From contig NC_135559.1 of assembly GCF_964340395.1 (NCBI RefSeq), positions 5,440,001 through 5,504,000 on the forward strand: DNA of 64,000 nucleotides, read 5' to 3'. Every line of letters begins with the position of its first letter. Positions within the stretch are counted from its first letter, which is position 1. Below, one piece after another: positions 1 to 12,028 of this stretch. The notes under the pieces were generated by a model that was not told the DNA's origin, made no database searches, and saw only the letters and a list, made by a program, of their open reading frames with translations. The stretch comes from Glandiceps talaboti (lineage: Eukaryota > Hemichordata > Enteropneusta > Spengelidae). The position numbers and the translations under genes are program-made.

Positions 1-560
1 ATACGTCTTGTTTTTATCTTGCACATTATATCATAAGATGACTTACATGTCAAATAAACCATACTTAAAAGTAAGCAATATAAAAGTACAACATATCTGA
101 AAACAAATCATAGGAAAAGATAAGATAGATTTGTAGAAAATCACTTATCCTTGAATGTAAACAGATTGCATTGTGATGTGGCAATCTCAACATACATTCA
201 TATTTTCTTTACTTTTAAATCCTCACGGTGTGTCATTAGCATGGAATCCTAATTTCAAGACTTGCATGTAAAAATTGCAACTCTGAACTCAGAGATCAGA
301 TTCACTATTTCCTATAGGGATTAGGGAGAGGGAAAGGGCATATTGTCTGTATATCTAATTTGCATACATATGAAGGATTTACCGTAAGCCTTGAAGTTAT
401 GTCCTGTACTCTCAAGGCATACTCTATGACCCTAACATGAATGGCTGACAGCGCTACAACTCTAATGGAGAGATAGAATTGTAAAGCATTATTCAGTGTC
501 CAAGAAAATTACTTTTTGTAATAGAAATTATACGAATATACTAAAGACATCTAGAATAAT
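1..560. other. AT-rich non-coding stretch, no gene seen
   Basis: No reading frame of note on either strand and no recognisable RNA gene. A short purine-rich run lies near 315-340. Nothing else stands out. Confidence 0.6.
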
Positions 561-660
561 TTAGGTTTAAATGAGAACAAAGTAGAAGGATGGATATTTA
601 GGTCTAAAAGGGAACAAAATAAAGGATGGTCATTTAGGTCTAAATGACAACAAAATGAGG
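561..660. repeat. Short tandem repeat, about 37 bp, nearly 3 copies
   Basis: Three consecutive units begin with TTAGGTTTAAATG, TTAGGTCTAAAAGG and TTAGGTCTAAATG, spaced 37 and 36 bases apart. The first two units end in a GGATGG motif, and all carry an AACAAA core. Copies are diverged by several substitutions, so this is an old local duplication. No coding role is apparent. Confidence 0.8.
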
Positions 661-841
661 AATGAGCAACCATCAGAAAGTACATGCCTGGAAGATTACA
701 ATGGAAAAACGTATTACATTAGAAGTCGTAGTAATCTCGATGTAGAAATATAGACAAATTAAAACACAGAAGATGAATAATGGAGGTAAATTAGGGTGAA
801 AGTCATCACATGAAAGAAGTCAGTCTGTGGATGAAGATTTA

Positions 842-955
842 TAGAGGAATGTATTACTACTACAAAGTACTCTTTGAAATTAGACCGTAATGGATGAATT
901 GTGGAGGGATATTGCTGCAAAGTACACTTTGAAATAATACCTTAATTCATCAAAC
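842..955. repeat. Diverged tandem duplication, about 55 bp, 2 copies
   Basis: The segment 842-900 is repeated at 901-955. Both copies carry CAAAGTAC followed by CTTTGAAAT and a GATGAATT or ATTCATC-like end. Identity is moderate, with small indels. Confidence 0.6.
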
Positions 956-3900
956 TAGGCAATCTAAACTAATCACATTAATTAATTTGGATCTAAAATA
1001 CAATGGGTGGCGGTGCTTAATTAACAATGAGGACTTACTGAGATGAGTAGAGAATAAACATAGATTGAACAAAAATGGATGTCTTCTTCATCTATTTGTG
1101 TGTATATATAAAAAAGAAAACATTTCTGTGTGGGTAATAAATATTCTAAATGTGCACTATTAAAGTCTGATTGTATATATTGTATTTTAAAATTACTGTC
1201 ATAATTAAGAAGAGAAAACATTGTTTAAGTTAATTCAAATTTGTGCAAGCATTTTCAAAGCATTTTCAAAGAAATTTCTATCTAAAAGTTATTTTTAGGG
1301 ATATTCTCAATCACTTTTTTGACCAAATTGGTAGAAATTGCTGTTATTTAACTACTGTCATCAAATTTTAATAGACTTTGTCTCACCAGAAACAATGGGT
1401 ATTGGAACAATACTTTAATAGCTTTTCATTAATGAAAAACATTGTTTACACTTGGTCAATACTTAATAAAGATTACTGTCAATTGCAATGTCACAAACAA
1501 AGCTTATTAGAAAGTAATATTTGCCCTTTTAAAAATCCACCTCTAAAATCATAGATTAATTGCTTTAGGGATTAACTATGTTATTATAACTGTCATGGTA
1601 CCATGTTTTTATCTTTATCTGTATTTCAAGTCTGAGAATTATGATATTTTGATCCTCTTAAAAAGGCTTCCTCATGATTTGATAGACTTTAGCTCGACAA
1701 GTAAAAATACATTTTTCTGTGAAGTAACATGTGAGAGTAAAAATTGAAATTTAAGTGACCATTTTGATGGTCATACTGAGTAAAACGTAATGAAAAAAAA
1801 TGTAACCATGTGTGTGTATATTATTATTCCTGAGTTATAACTTATTGCTTAACAAAATAATCCATTTTTTAAAACTCATAAATTTGTAGGCCATACAGGT
1901 CATAAAAAACATAAGGCTGCGTCTTATCAGCATTCATAAACTATTGGATTGAAAATGTTTACCATTTCTTTCATTGCCTGAACCATCATTTGTAAATCAT
2001 AAATAAAAAGAAGCGTAGCTGAAAAATTTGTGACATAAAACATGTGTTCATATTAAACGATTATATTGAATATTTTTACTATTTTTTCAAAATCACAGAC
2101 CAATCACTTTGCACATCATACATTAAGAAATATAACTCAATCAATGTTGCCTTGAGCAAGACTTTATGAATTACTTGCATTCCTGTATTGTAACTTGCTG
2201 GATTGTACTTTCGTGAATTATGACTATACAGTGGCAAGGCCAAAGCTTGTCATGCGTGAAACTCTACGGCAACGATTTATAGTCCAACTTGCAGCTTAAA
2301 TAATGAGCTCTTCGTAAATGGATGTTAAGGTGGAAGTATGTGTATCACCAATGGTGTGATTCAGCCCTTCTTGATGTCACATGTTTCTGAACAACTTGCT
2401 ATGTTGTATTATTGTCATGAGATGAAATATTCCCTGCCTTGACATTTCAATTGTTGGCATTGTAATTTATTGAATTTATATTTTTTCACCCAGGGGAATT
2501 CATGCGCTAGCATTTATATGATCATGTTATTTTTAACGCATGTTGTAAATTAAAAACATTTATTTTGTGATTATTGAATTTGTGGCAAAATGTGTTAAAC
2601 ACTGAGACAAAGTTGCAAAGTTTTGCTTCCAAGTTGCAAAATATTTGTTTGAAACATTGTAGCAGTTATAAATCACCTGTTAGAATTTTTAATGTAATGC
2701 CGATGTAATTATTACAGTGTATGATCACACAATAGCACTCAAGCTCAATAAACAAGCTTTGTTTGTAAAGGGGGAAGGGGTCTCAAGTCAACACGATTGC
2801 TGAACTTCAGTTTCGCACGCTAACCAAATTTTGGCCTAAAAGAATGTAGTTCATGTATTGAGCTTGTGTGACATGGTGCGATTGTCCCTGAGGTAAAACA
2901 TGTCAACATGTACAACTTGTCTTATTTTGAATGCAAAAATAGAATGTATTCCTTGTCCTGGCTTAGCAAAAGTCAGTTATTGAAATCATGTGACACTACA
3001 TCTTTATTTTTCCATTACAATAATTTTTACTGGTAGGTGGATGACTAAATATACATACTGGTACGTTAAAAATAACTAATACACAAAAACAGAAATTTAA
3101 AAAAAATAAACAGTGTTGCTGTATAATCTAAACAAAGAACTCAATACTGTGAAAGATCAAGTTCACTGTATGGCCATGATAAGCTTCTACCATGTTTACT
3201 TAGCATGCAATTTAGATTGATTCTCCATGAAGTTTCCAAATTTGAAGTTCAAAGAAGCTTGTATCATCTTGGTCTAGTTTGACAACGCTTAATGACATGT
3301 AAATGTTTGAATTCAGTAGTCACTATGTAACTATCAACAACATGTAATTTACAAAGCTCTTGAACTTGATGACATTTGCTTCTATTTTTCTAATATACTG
3401 AAGCACCAATTCAACACATCACATCACAAATTTACAAAAAATTGTGATTTTTGGATCAAATCTATCATTTTGACATGGAAATATCTAACCTGTTTTATCG
3501 TTCGCTAATTATGAAGATTGAAAATTTTAGAAAAGAGCAATTTTATGATGGCATGCATATTTATTGAAATCATAGCAACTACAGATATTAGTAAATACAA
3601 TTAAAAACCAAGGTGTTGTTGACAATATTTATATTACTCAAATATCAATTATATTCATAAGTCAACATTTCTGCTTTGAATAAAAAACTACAACATGATG
3701 TGAAATTTTATGCTTCAGTTATCTGGTAAGTGGAAATATATAAAATTCTTCTAGATGTTATTATTAAAAGTAAGGCAGAATAAACCACTAAAACTAAGTT
3801 CTATGCATTCAATTTTCTCAAAGAAATCAGATGAGAAATGTATTCATGCGTTGAATGAAGTGAAACTCAGTTTTCTTTAAACACTGAATTTTAAACAGTA

Positions 3901-4416
3901 TTGGTAATGCAGACCATGGTTACCGTAACAACAGGGATGTTTTCTTTAGCAAATAACATGATTTTAAGAGAACGTTGTCATGAAGGTGAGTGGCGTAGTC
4001 TTATTGCGTGTCCATTTAAACATACTCATGTAGACACTAGTTCATCCCTTTTATCTCTAATGTATCCTACTTTCCTACTTTCATCCCACTAGTTAAATCT
4101 CTGTCATCTGTATGCATACATCGTTGTATTCATACTACACAGCAGCAATTGGTGTTGTGACGATGTGTTTTCTATGGTTGCCGTCAATCATTGGCATGAC
4201 CGTTTCACAATAGTTCAAGTCAAATGGACTGCATATTAATAAGACTAAATGCTGTCTTTTGTGTTTGTCAGATAACTTAAAAGATAACACCAAAGTTGTT
4301 TTTTTGGGAGCTTGTGAATAAAATTCTCAAACGAAACATCTTTTTGCTGGTCCAATAGTCTGTTTTGTAATGATCTCATGATGACAAATTCATAAAAAAG
4401 CAATATTCTATTTCTT
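956..4416. other. AT-rich non-coding stretch, no gene seen
   Basis: Only short reading frames occur (for example 3901-4092, 63 codons), all low-complexity in composition and without recognisable domains. A short direct repeat, AGCATTTTCAA, occurs twice near 1250. No RNA gene, transposon end or array was seen. Confidence 0.55.
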
Positions 4417-4442
4417 ATTGGTATGTATCCTTACATACCAAT
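4417..4442. repeat. Perfect 11-bp inverted repeat (hairpin)
   Basis: ATTGGTATGTA is followed by the loop TCCT and then its exact reverse complement TACATACCAAT. The hairpin lies about 250 bases upstream of the hairpin/microsatellite element at 4690-4866. It could be a subterminal structure of that element or a separate short palindrome. Confidence 0.75.
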
Positions 4443-4689
4443 TGAAAAAATACTGCTAATGGCAATATGTACAACTGAAATCCAATATCTGACATACACA
4501 TTCAGCGAGAGAAACACACCTCAAACATGAAAACACCCCCTACAGGATAATGGAACATCCCATGGCCTTTAGCCAAGTGATTATGAAATATTATATAACC
4601 GTACCTCATACTCACTATTTTGACAGAAAATCACTCTTTTTGATGCAACTTAAAAACCACTGATTGGATTGCTTTCATTTGAATACTTT

Positions 4690-4866
4690 TTCATCTACTA
4701 TAAGCAATGTCCCTACCAAATTTGAAATCAATTGATCCAGTGGTTTCTCATTTTCAGTTGTTCACATACACACGTACACACACACACACATACACATACA
4801 TACATACATACACAGACAAAACGTGATTCGTATAGCACGCTGAACCTCAGTTCAGGTGTGCTAAAA
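4690..4866 (+). mobile_element. Hairpin-ended, microsatellite-bearing dispersed element, copy 1
   Basis: In order, the segment holds a body with GATCCAGTGGTTTCT, a CA/CATA microsatellite (about 4762-4816), ACAGAC, and a terminal hairpin at 4834-4862 (AGCAC-CTGAAC paired with GTTCAG-GTGCT) followed by AAAA. The same parts occur in reverse order and orientation at 54285-54500, so this is a dispersed family. The layout resembles small non-autonomous Helitron/Helentron-like elements, which often carry an internal microsatellite and a 3-prime hairpin. That class assignment is inference. The 5-prime boundary is not resolved and may extend toward 4400. Confidence 0.55.
4762..4816. repeat. CA / CATA microsatellite
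   Basis: An alternating CACACA run passes into CATACATACATA. It sits inside the hairpin-ended element, immediately before its terminal hairpin. Confidence 0.9.
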
Positions 4867-5068
4867 AGCATATATAAGTGTAAATATAGTTTAAGGAAGA
4901 CACAGCTGTTACGTTCTATATTACATTAAAATCGACAAGGCTATGAAAACACCTTTATTGATTAATGTTTGCAAACTTCTATTATTTTCTGTACAACTTT
5001 AGCCAGGGGATATTTTCTCTCTTTACAATTGGATGACTAAAGGTGTAAAGGAGAGAATGTGTTGATGA

Positions 5069-5524
5069 TTGAAATTCACTGATTTTAATGTAAACTATCA
5101 TGACATTCAAATATTGAACATTCTACAGTCATTACTTTATGTGAACAATACACCTTCACTGACTGAACTCAATATAACCATCAGTTACAACATGTATAGT
5201 TATCAAATTGATGTGTTCTACACCAATGATGTATTTCTGGAGGGAAAATGTTTTTCTCTCAACTCTCTGTTTAAATATGGTAATGAAGCATACTACACCA
5301 ATGATGTATTTCTGGAGGGAAAATGTTTTCCCTCAACCCTCTGTTTAAATATGGTAATGAAGTATAATTCTGGAGAGCAAAAAAGTTCAAAATCAATTTG
5401 TGATAAAATTGAAATTAACTCAGAAAAGATATTTAAGTTTCCATATTTCCACAGAATGGTGGAATTGGCAAATATTTCAGAATATTCTAGATATGTATTT
5501 TGTCACCAATCACTAAATGCATAG
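5069..5524 (+). other. 151-codon open frame, probably not a gene
   Basis: The frame is open mainly because a 75 bp (25-codon) tandem duplication sits inside it without shifting frame. The translation is rich in Asn, Ser, Tyr and Phe, as expected from AT-rich DNA, and shows no recognisable domain. The repeated peptide contains YTNDVFLEGKCF. No splice sites or promoter support it. I regard it as a chance frame, with a small possibility of a lineage-specific exon. Confidence 0.3.
5218..5367. repeat. Recent 75-bp tandem duplication
   Basis: CTACACCAATGATGTATTTC begins at 5218 and again at 5293, and the copies match closely over 75 bases. Differences are a few substitutions (TTTTTCTCTC versus TTTTCCCTC, AACTCT versus AACCCT). 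The high identity implies a young duplication compared with the other repeats here. Confidence 0.93.
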
Positions 5525-5754
5525 TTACTTTATTTTTATAATTTTTTGGTAACTTTTTTGATGCATTTGTGAAATTTATCTTCTTGGCAAAAATTGTTGG
5601 CAAAAATTGTCGACATCATTTGTTTGCTCATAATGATTAAAATTTGTTCAAACATTTAAACATTTTGTCAGACTAATATTTATTTAATCATAATGTAAAT
5701 ATGAGATCAGTTACATTGAATAACTTAATTATGAATTTATGATTTTTACATAAT

Positions 5755-6220
5755 ATATATATGGGAATAGCTAGTAAGATATGGAATATGCCCTAATATC
5801 TGATTTTACATAGATTACATTTAGATATAAAAAGAATTGAATACAAGTAAAATATTATGTTTGACCAAAGAGATGACCTTATATGCACCAGATATGGAAA
5901 TAGACAATAAAAATAATCCAAAAATTGTAAAGAATTAAAATATTAAATATGGAACTAGGTACAGCTTTACATGCATTAGATAATTTGGAAATAAAAAGAA
6001 CTCGAACTCAAAACAAATAAAATATTAAGTATGGCCCTATATGTGGCTTCTATATACATTAAATATACATTATATATATAGGTTTGAAAATACAAAAAAA
6101 TTCAAAAATCAAAAACAAGTAAAATATTCATTATTATTTTTACATGCATTGAATAAGAACCTGAAAATAAAAAAATCACAAAATTGAAAACAAGTAAAAT
6201 ATTAAGTATGGCCATGTAAT
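5755..6220. repeat. Diverged AT-rich tandem repeat, about 75-100 bp, 5-6 copies
   Basis: The motif ACAAGTAAAATATTAAGTAT, or close variants of it, recurs near 5838, 5931, 6010, 6111 and 6186. It is followed in several copies by TGGCC or TGACC, TACATGCATT and GAAAATAAAAA. Spacing varies from about 75 to 101 bases. An earlier partial unit lies near 5780. The sequence is AT-rich, old and heavily diverged. Confidence 0.65.
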
Positions 6221-6618
6221 TTTAATATTTTTTCATCATTATCAAACTAGCCTTTATCATATTGACACATAACAAGTAATTTCCCTGCAGATTGATGATT
6301 TTCATAACATAACTATTATTCAAGATTACAAGTCGGAATACAAACTACAACTTATGAAATAATTCATAATATACGGTTAATACATTCACAAAACGAGGTT
6401 GTCATAATATAAGTAATCCCAAAATAATATAGTGTGTTCATAGTGCATTAGTCTATCAATCACAAAATTGCTAAAATACAGACATAATACAGTTCAAAAA
6501 CATATTAAATTACCATGTAAAAATAGAAGTGGATGTATGCATTCCATTATGTATTTTGTTCTGGCAGTATTATAGAATTATATTTGTTTTCATCTTAATT
6601 TTCTCTAAGTAGTTAAAA

Positions 6619-6835
6619 TCAACTTGAGCTCCCTAAGATTTTCACCAGGGTTTATTTCCAACAGAGTTCAACTTGATCAAGGGAAAAGCGACTTGAGTGT
6701 CCCAAGTATTTCACTAGCAATCATTTCCAACTAATATTCTTTTCAACATGTTTACTATTTCAATGGGAAAAGCATTGAGTTTCCTTCAGGTATTTCACCA
6801 GTGTTTATATTTCAAGAAAATTTCTGTTCAACTTA
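6619..6835. repeat. Diverged tandem repeat, about 70-83 bp, 3 copies
   Basis: Units starting near 6619, 6689 and 6772 share ACTTGAG or ATTGAG, a TATTTCAC(C)AG block, TTTCCAAC and GTTCAACTT, and the first two end in GGGAAAAG. Copies are well diverged but keep the same block order. Confidence 0.7.
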
Positions 6836-9320
6836 AAATAAAATTTTGTCAAAATATTAAGATTTCCATGGCAACTATCAACATATGAATATTTAGTTGA
6901 TAATCAGAAAAAAAGGATAGTGTAAAAAAGTTTCAATTATTTTTTCAGTGCATCAACATTTAATTTACTAGAATTTACTAGAAAACTGTATCTTGTATGG
7001 AATGCGCAAGTGATGACATTTGTTTTATTGAATGTGATGATGACAAAAGTCCAGTCATTTAAGACATATATTTGATCATCATAGAATTTGAGGTCAGAGA
7101 ATTACATTTACATTTAGTGTTTAGTGTAGCAGTATAAGTGAGACAGACAAGTGATGTGCACCTTTGTTTTTAATTGACATGAACCCAAATTAAAACCTTA
7201 ACACAACTAATCAAGATGTAAATTTTGATGGAAATATGAAAAGAAGCATGCATCGCCCTTCTCAATATGCTAACAACACATCTGAAAACATATTCCCAGC
7301 CGCAAACCTAAAACATGAATTTGACACATGATAGGTCATGTACTCGTCTTTTTATTTCGTTTAAAAAACCCATAACCTTCTAAATCAGCCCTTGTGTGAA
7401 AAAAGCATGGAAATCTGATAAAACAATACCATCCCATACCATCATGATTTGGGTTTTGATGTAAAATACCATTTACCCACTAGACTTACTGCCCAAACAG
7501 TGTACCTTCACCTGCTTTTGTAACATGGTTGACATGTTTTGTTAATTATGTCATACGCATGATATACAGGTACTTTGTTACTTCATCTAAATTGTGGCTG
7601 TCAAATTAAAATCTGTGCCTTCACTACGATTAATCACTTCTAAGCTCTAGATGTATGGCAACACATTGATCTCCTAAATAAGCTTACTTAGGAAAATTAC
7701 TCTGGGTACCACTTGAATTTCCAACAAATTTGTATTTTATTTTAAATTGAAAGAAAGTCTTCAAGTGATTGGTTTTGGTGCATTATCATTTTGTAAAGTC
7801 TACTTGAGGTGTCACTTTATTCTAATACCCAACAAAATTGTGACCTTAATTTCTGTAATGAGTAAGGTATGAAAATGAACTCAAATTCGCACCAGATTTA
7901 ATTTCTTTGTTACTGGGTTTACCAAACCTTAGTAAAAACATAGTCACCTGACTCCATGTATACACTGGGCATGAATACATAATGAGTTGTTTGTGTTTTC
8001 TAAAGTGGTAAGAAAGGTGGCTTGTAAATATCATTCTGATTCGTGCTATTTTGTAACAACTGACACTATGGTATGTCTGTCAAACATACCTATTTCCTGT
8101 TTACACCATTTCTTTATAAATACAGATATTATATTATATTGTCTGTCATGGCTATTACCCAGACACAGATTGCTGGAAAATTTCCCTCATACATTCATTT
8201 GCATATTACTGAATCATATGCCACCAATATGGTTTTGTTTTACAACATCATGTAATCTCGGATATGTAGAAAGTTCATGTTTGTGTATTCAAGCATTTAA
8301 TAGTATGCTGTCAATACTGGGTAGATGTTTATGTTCAGCAATATATACAAGTAGTAAAGGAATAGAATCTGTGATAAATGTAGAACTATATCTAGGCAGT
8401 CTCATTAGAATACAACATGTAACATACTATTTTGACGTTCCCCAGGAGATCGACCCTGTGATGTATCAGACTGCTAGGAGTTGAAGACAAGTTATTAATA
8501 GACATATTTGTATCCTGATCAACATCCTAACCCAAATACATTCACCTCCAATAACATCTAGTAACATGCAAAGTATGTTTCCTGAAATACTTTCCCAAGC
8601 TTTTTTCTAATTCATACATCCCACTTATCATAACTGAAGACTATGATATATATCACATTGGTAACTGTATCTAATACAACCTCATAAAGTATGACAAAAA
8701 CTTTGAAAATTTAAACCGAGTGATTGTGATCTGTGGGTGGTCTGTAGGAACATATGTATGGGTGGCAAGTCATACGGGCATGAAGATATAGGGTTTTTAT
8801 GCATCATTAGGTAACAAACCTGGATTGTGGTTTTAATACTTTGATATAGAAATCAAGCAGCTCACATGTAGTATGTAGTGCACACATATTTGTCCTGCAG
8901 CTTTTTATCAATTTATGTCACTTTTTGAAATATTTGATAAGAAAATGCTGTGAGACAAATATGTGTGCAGATGATAATATAGTGTCGTTTAACCCTTAGA
9001 TGGAAAAGGGGAACATTAGTCTGTGATTTAAATTTGAACAATATTTCTGTGTTCAGGAAGATTTGTATTTTAATTGATGTGATACAAGATTATGTTTAGT
9101 TATAAATATGATATACATGTACACAATTTGCATAAAATATATTTTTGACGTGTGAATGAGTAAACAATTTCAATTTTTCTAGAATATCTAGCATTTCCAT
9201 GTTTTTATTATGGTAATAGATGTACTGTTTATGATTTGGTACAGAAGCTTAAACCTTATGAAATGTGATTAAAGTATAGACATTAATTTATTACGACTAG
9301 ATAACTTTATTCTGTTTACA
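6836..9320. other. AT-rich non-coding stretch with one long chance frame
   Basis: No recognisable gene is present. The stretch contains the 165-codon frame at 7987-8484, described separately, and a 7-bp perfect hairpin, GGTATGT/ACATACC, at 8070-8090. No arrays or transposon ends were identified. Confidence 0.5.
7987..8484 (+). other. 165-codon open frame, unrecognised; possible terminal exon at its end
   Basis: This is the longest open frame in the window. Most of the translation is rich in Cys, Ile, Leu, Phe and Ser with no domain I recognise, which is typical of chance frames in AT-rich DNA. The last 13 codons look different: after CGTTCCCCAG, a possible splice acceptor ending at 8445, comes a GC-richer stretch encoding EIDPVMYQTARS and a stop. 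If real, this would be only a small 3-prime exon of a spliced gene entering from upstream. No matching donor or upstream exon was found, so the call is weak. Confidence 0.2.
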
Positions 9321-9700
9321 TTTTTATGCATATTAATTTGACAATTTGCATAATTTGCATTACATTGAGGTATGACTCATATTTACTATATTTTATAATT
9401 GCATAGAATTAATCTCAAAAGCTTGAAAGTCTTGAAATATAAGTGGAGACATATTGAATTTCAAGGCACCCTCACTTTTAATATTTTAATGCATACTAAT
9501 GTGTTAATTTGCATATTAGGTAAACTTATGTACATTTAATGTACATAATATTACGGTTTCATGATAAACCACAAAAGCTAGAAACTGTGACATATAACAT
9601 GGTAATTAAAGTGAAATTGAACAACTAGTACATCGTCATTCTCTTTGAATTTATTTTTATGCATATTGATACTGTAATGTGCATAATAGTGTTGTTTTGG
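9321..9700. repeat. Diverged tandem array of about 163-170 bp monomers, 2.2 copies
   Basis: ATGCATA occurs at 9326, 9489 and 9659, each time followed by a TAAT, TGATA or ACTAAT step and then (A)ATTTGCATA or ATGTGCATA. Later in the monomer come AAGCTTGAAA / AAGCTAGAAA and ATATTGAATTTCAA / AGTGAAATTGAAC. Spacings are 163 and 170. Blocks GCATATTAATT..CAATTTGCATA and ATAAGTGGA are also found in the array at 11541-12028, so the two arrays are probably related. Confidence 0.7.
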
Positions 9701-11540
9701 GTCTTTGATCTTTGGTACCCTGTCTGTGCTGACATGAAAACCAGTTTACAACCAATATTGATAAGATCTTAAATATCAGATTACTTTTGGTAGTGAGAGA
9801 GTAATTCATCACGTTTTGTGATAACAGTAATATCAATATTGGAATATGAACATGTTTGCACAATGTTATTGATAAAATCAACAAATCTAGAAAATATATG
9901 ACGTGAGAAAGTAATTGAAAAGTCATACTGACATAGTCGAACATTATTTCCCATACCAGGAGACTGGCTTTTTATTAATTTCCGGTGAAAAAACTGAATA
10001 TGCACTACTACTAGACATTGTAATAATGACTAATTTGACAAGTGAGAACTTGTATACTTAAGTGTAAAAACCGTTTAATTAGTTGACTTTAGTCATGATA
10101 TTGTTATCGTAGGAATGTAGTAGGATAAGTTTCAAAATATGATAGCTGTTTGAATTTTTGTTGTCGAATTGAATTCTTAATCCGTCTGTATTATATTTGC
10201 CACCTATTTGTTAACATGCAATGCATTTAGGAACTAAAACTATTTATAACTGAACATATGTTTCCAATAACATAAAAATACGAGTGGTGCAAGATGGTTT
10301 TGTTACCGAATTTATTAAGTACATAAATTCAGTCAATTTTCTATCATTTTTACTACCCTTCAAAAAATGTACATTCTGATTTGTAGTGAATTGTAATTTT
10401 GACTTGGATTCTTTGTCAGTTAGTATGGCTGTGTAACCTGAGATGAAACACTGTATAATACATGGAACTAGTAACACTGTAGTCTGCAATTTTGCCTGAA
10501 AATATTGTATAGAACGTGTGACTGTAGACAGGTCACGACATTTGAAGCTGTGCATTTAGAAGTGCTAATTTATGCATAGAAGTTTGATGTTTTCCTTCAT
10601 CATTAATTTATTTTCCATGGACCTTTACCAAGATGGTTGCCAGGTAACTGAATTGGAGTCTTCATGTGGAATTTAAACGCAGTGATTTGTATGATGATGG
10701 ATAGGTAGCAAGTTAAACATGGATCGTTTGGTAAATCTGCAATGATGCATAGCGTAATACTGGTGTTTGCTCTATGTCACAACAATCACTCTGTTGGTTT
10801 CCTTCTGTGATATGCATATCTCTTAAGGTGTTTTCCCTCAAGTCATTTCCTTGTTGTTCATATTTTCAACTGAATTCTACAAAAACCCATATGACATTCA
10901 GGTTGTTTGAATTACAATCATCATTGTACAGGTTTGGAATTGATATTTTGGGTTTGTTATATAAAATAAAATAGAAAATATTCTCTGTAAAATTCACTAT
11001 TTAATTAAATTTTCGTTTAAAATCTGTACATATTTAGAGGAACAGAAAGCTGAAAAGAATTACAATATTTTCATAAATAAAGCATTTTGTTGTGGAATTG
11101 AATTAACCAATGTGAGAATTAATAAAGTTACAGATATTGAATAAGCATAAACATACCTTATACTGAATATACATACTTTCAAAAGCTGAAAAATATTAAA
11201 TTTACTGAGAATTTTAAATTTGTTTCTAAGAAGATGAGACAAAGGGATCCGTGCAAAATCCATGACTTGTAAAACATTCTTGTGTTTGCAACATTGCAAT
11301 ATCATAGCAGTGATTGGCACATGCCACTTGTCTATCATTCCCTCTCATATTGACATACTTTAGCACCTGCATTGGTGTGTAACATTACTTGGAAGATAAA
11401 TGAAAGATTAACTTGTCTTGATTTACGTTCCTAGTCGCTTCAAAAACTAGATTCCAATAACTTCGCTATTACTTCATCTTGATTTGTTGCTAATACTTAC
11501 GACAATGATAGCATCATTAGTTTCATGGCAACGGTTTAAA
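9701..11540. other. AT-rich non-coding stretch, no gene seen
   Basis: Several short frames occur (for example 103 codons at 10244-10555, minus strand) but none resembles a known protein. No RNA gene or mobile-element end was seen. Confidence 0.55.
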
Positions 11541-12028
11541 AACAAAACATGGGAGTTTGATTGCAACTTGCTTTAAGTTGAGGGCTACTTGCTGTAAGCT
11601 GAGGGCAATACAATCTGTATATTATTAATTGTAATTTCCATAAGTATTCTGTGTTGTGGTGTCTATGACAAGTGGAGTGTTATAAGTGGATTACTGTGAC
11701 TTGTCATACCTTGCTTAAAAAACAAAACATGGGAGTTTGATTGCAACTTGCTTTATTTTGAGGGCTATATAATCTGCATATTATTAATTACCAATTTGCA
11801 TACATATTCCGTTTCATGTGTTTTGGTGTCCATGACATGTGGAGTATAAGTGGATCACATAACTTGCCATACTTTGCTTAAAAAACTAAACTTTCTACAT
11901 AAGTTGAGGGCTATATAATTTGCATACTATTAATTTCCAATTTGCATAAATGTTCCCTTTCATGTGTTTTGGTGTCCATGACAAGTAGAGTATTATAAGT
12001 GGATCACTTATGACTTGCCATACTTTGA
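11541..12028. repeat. Tandem array of 180-bp monomers, about 2.8 copies
   Basis: AACAAAACATGGGAGTTTGA starts at 11541 and is repeated exactly 180 bases later at 11721. A third, more diverged unit starts near 11882. Each unit carries TTGAGGGCTA, GCATATTATTAATT or a variant, GTGTTTTGGTGTCCATGACA or a variant, ATAAGTGGAT and CTTGCCATACTTTG or a variant. Unit 1 holds an extra internal duplication of the TGAGGGC segment near 11580-11605. It shares blocks with the array at 9321-9700. Confidence 0.88.
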
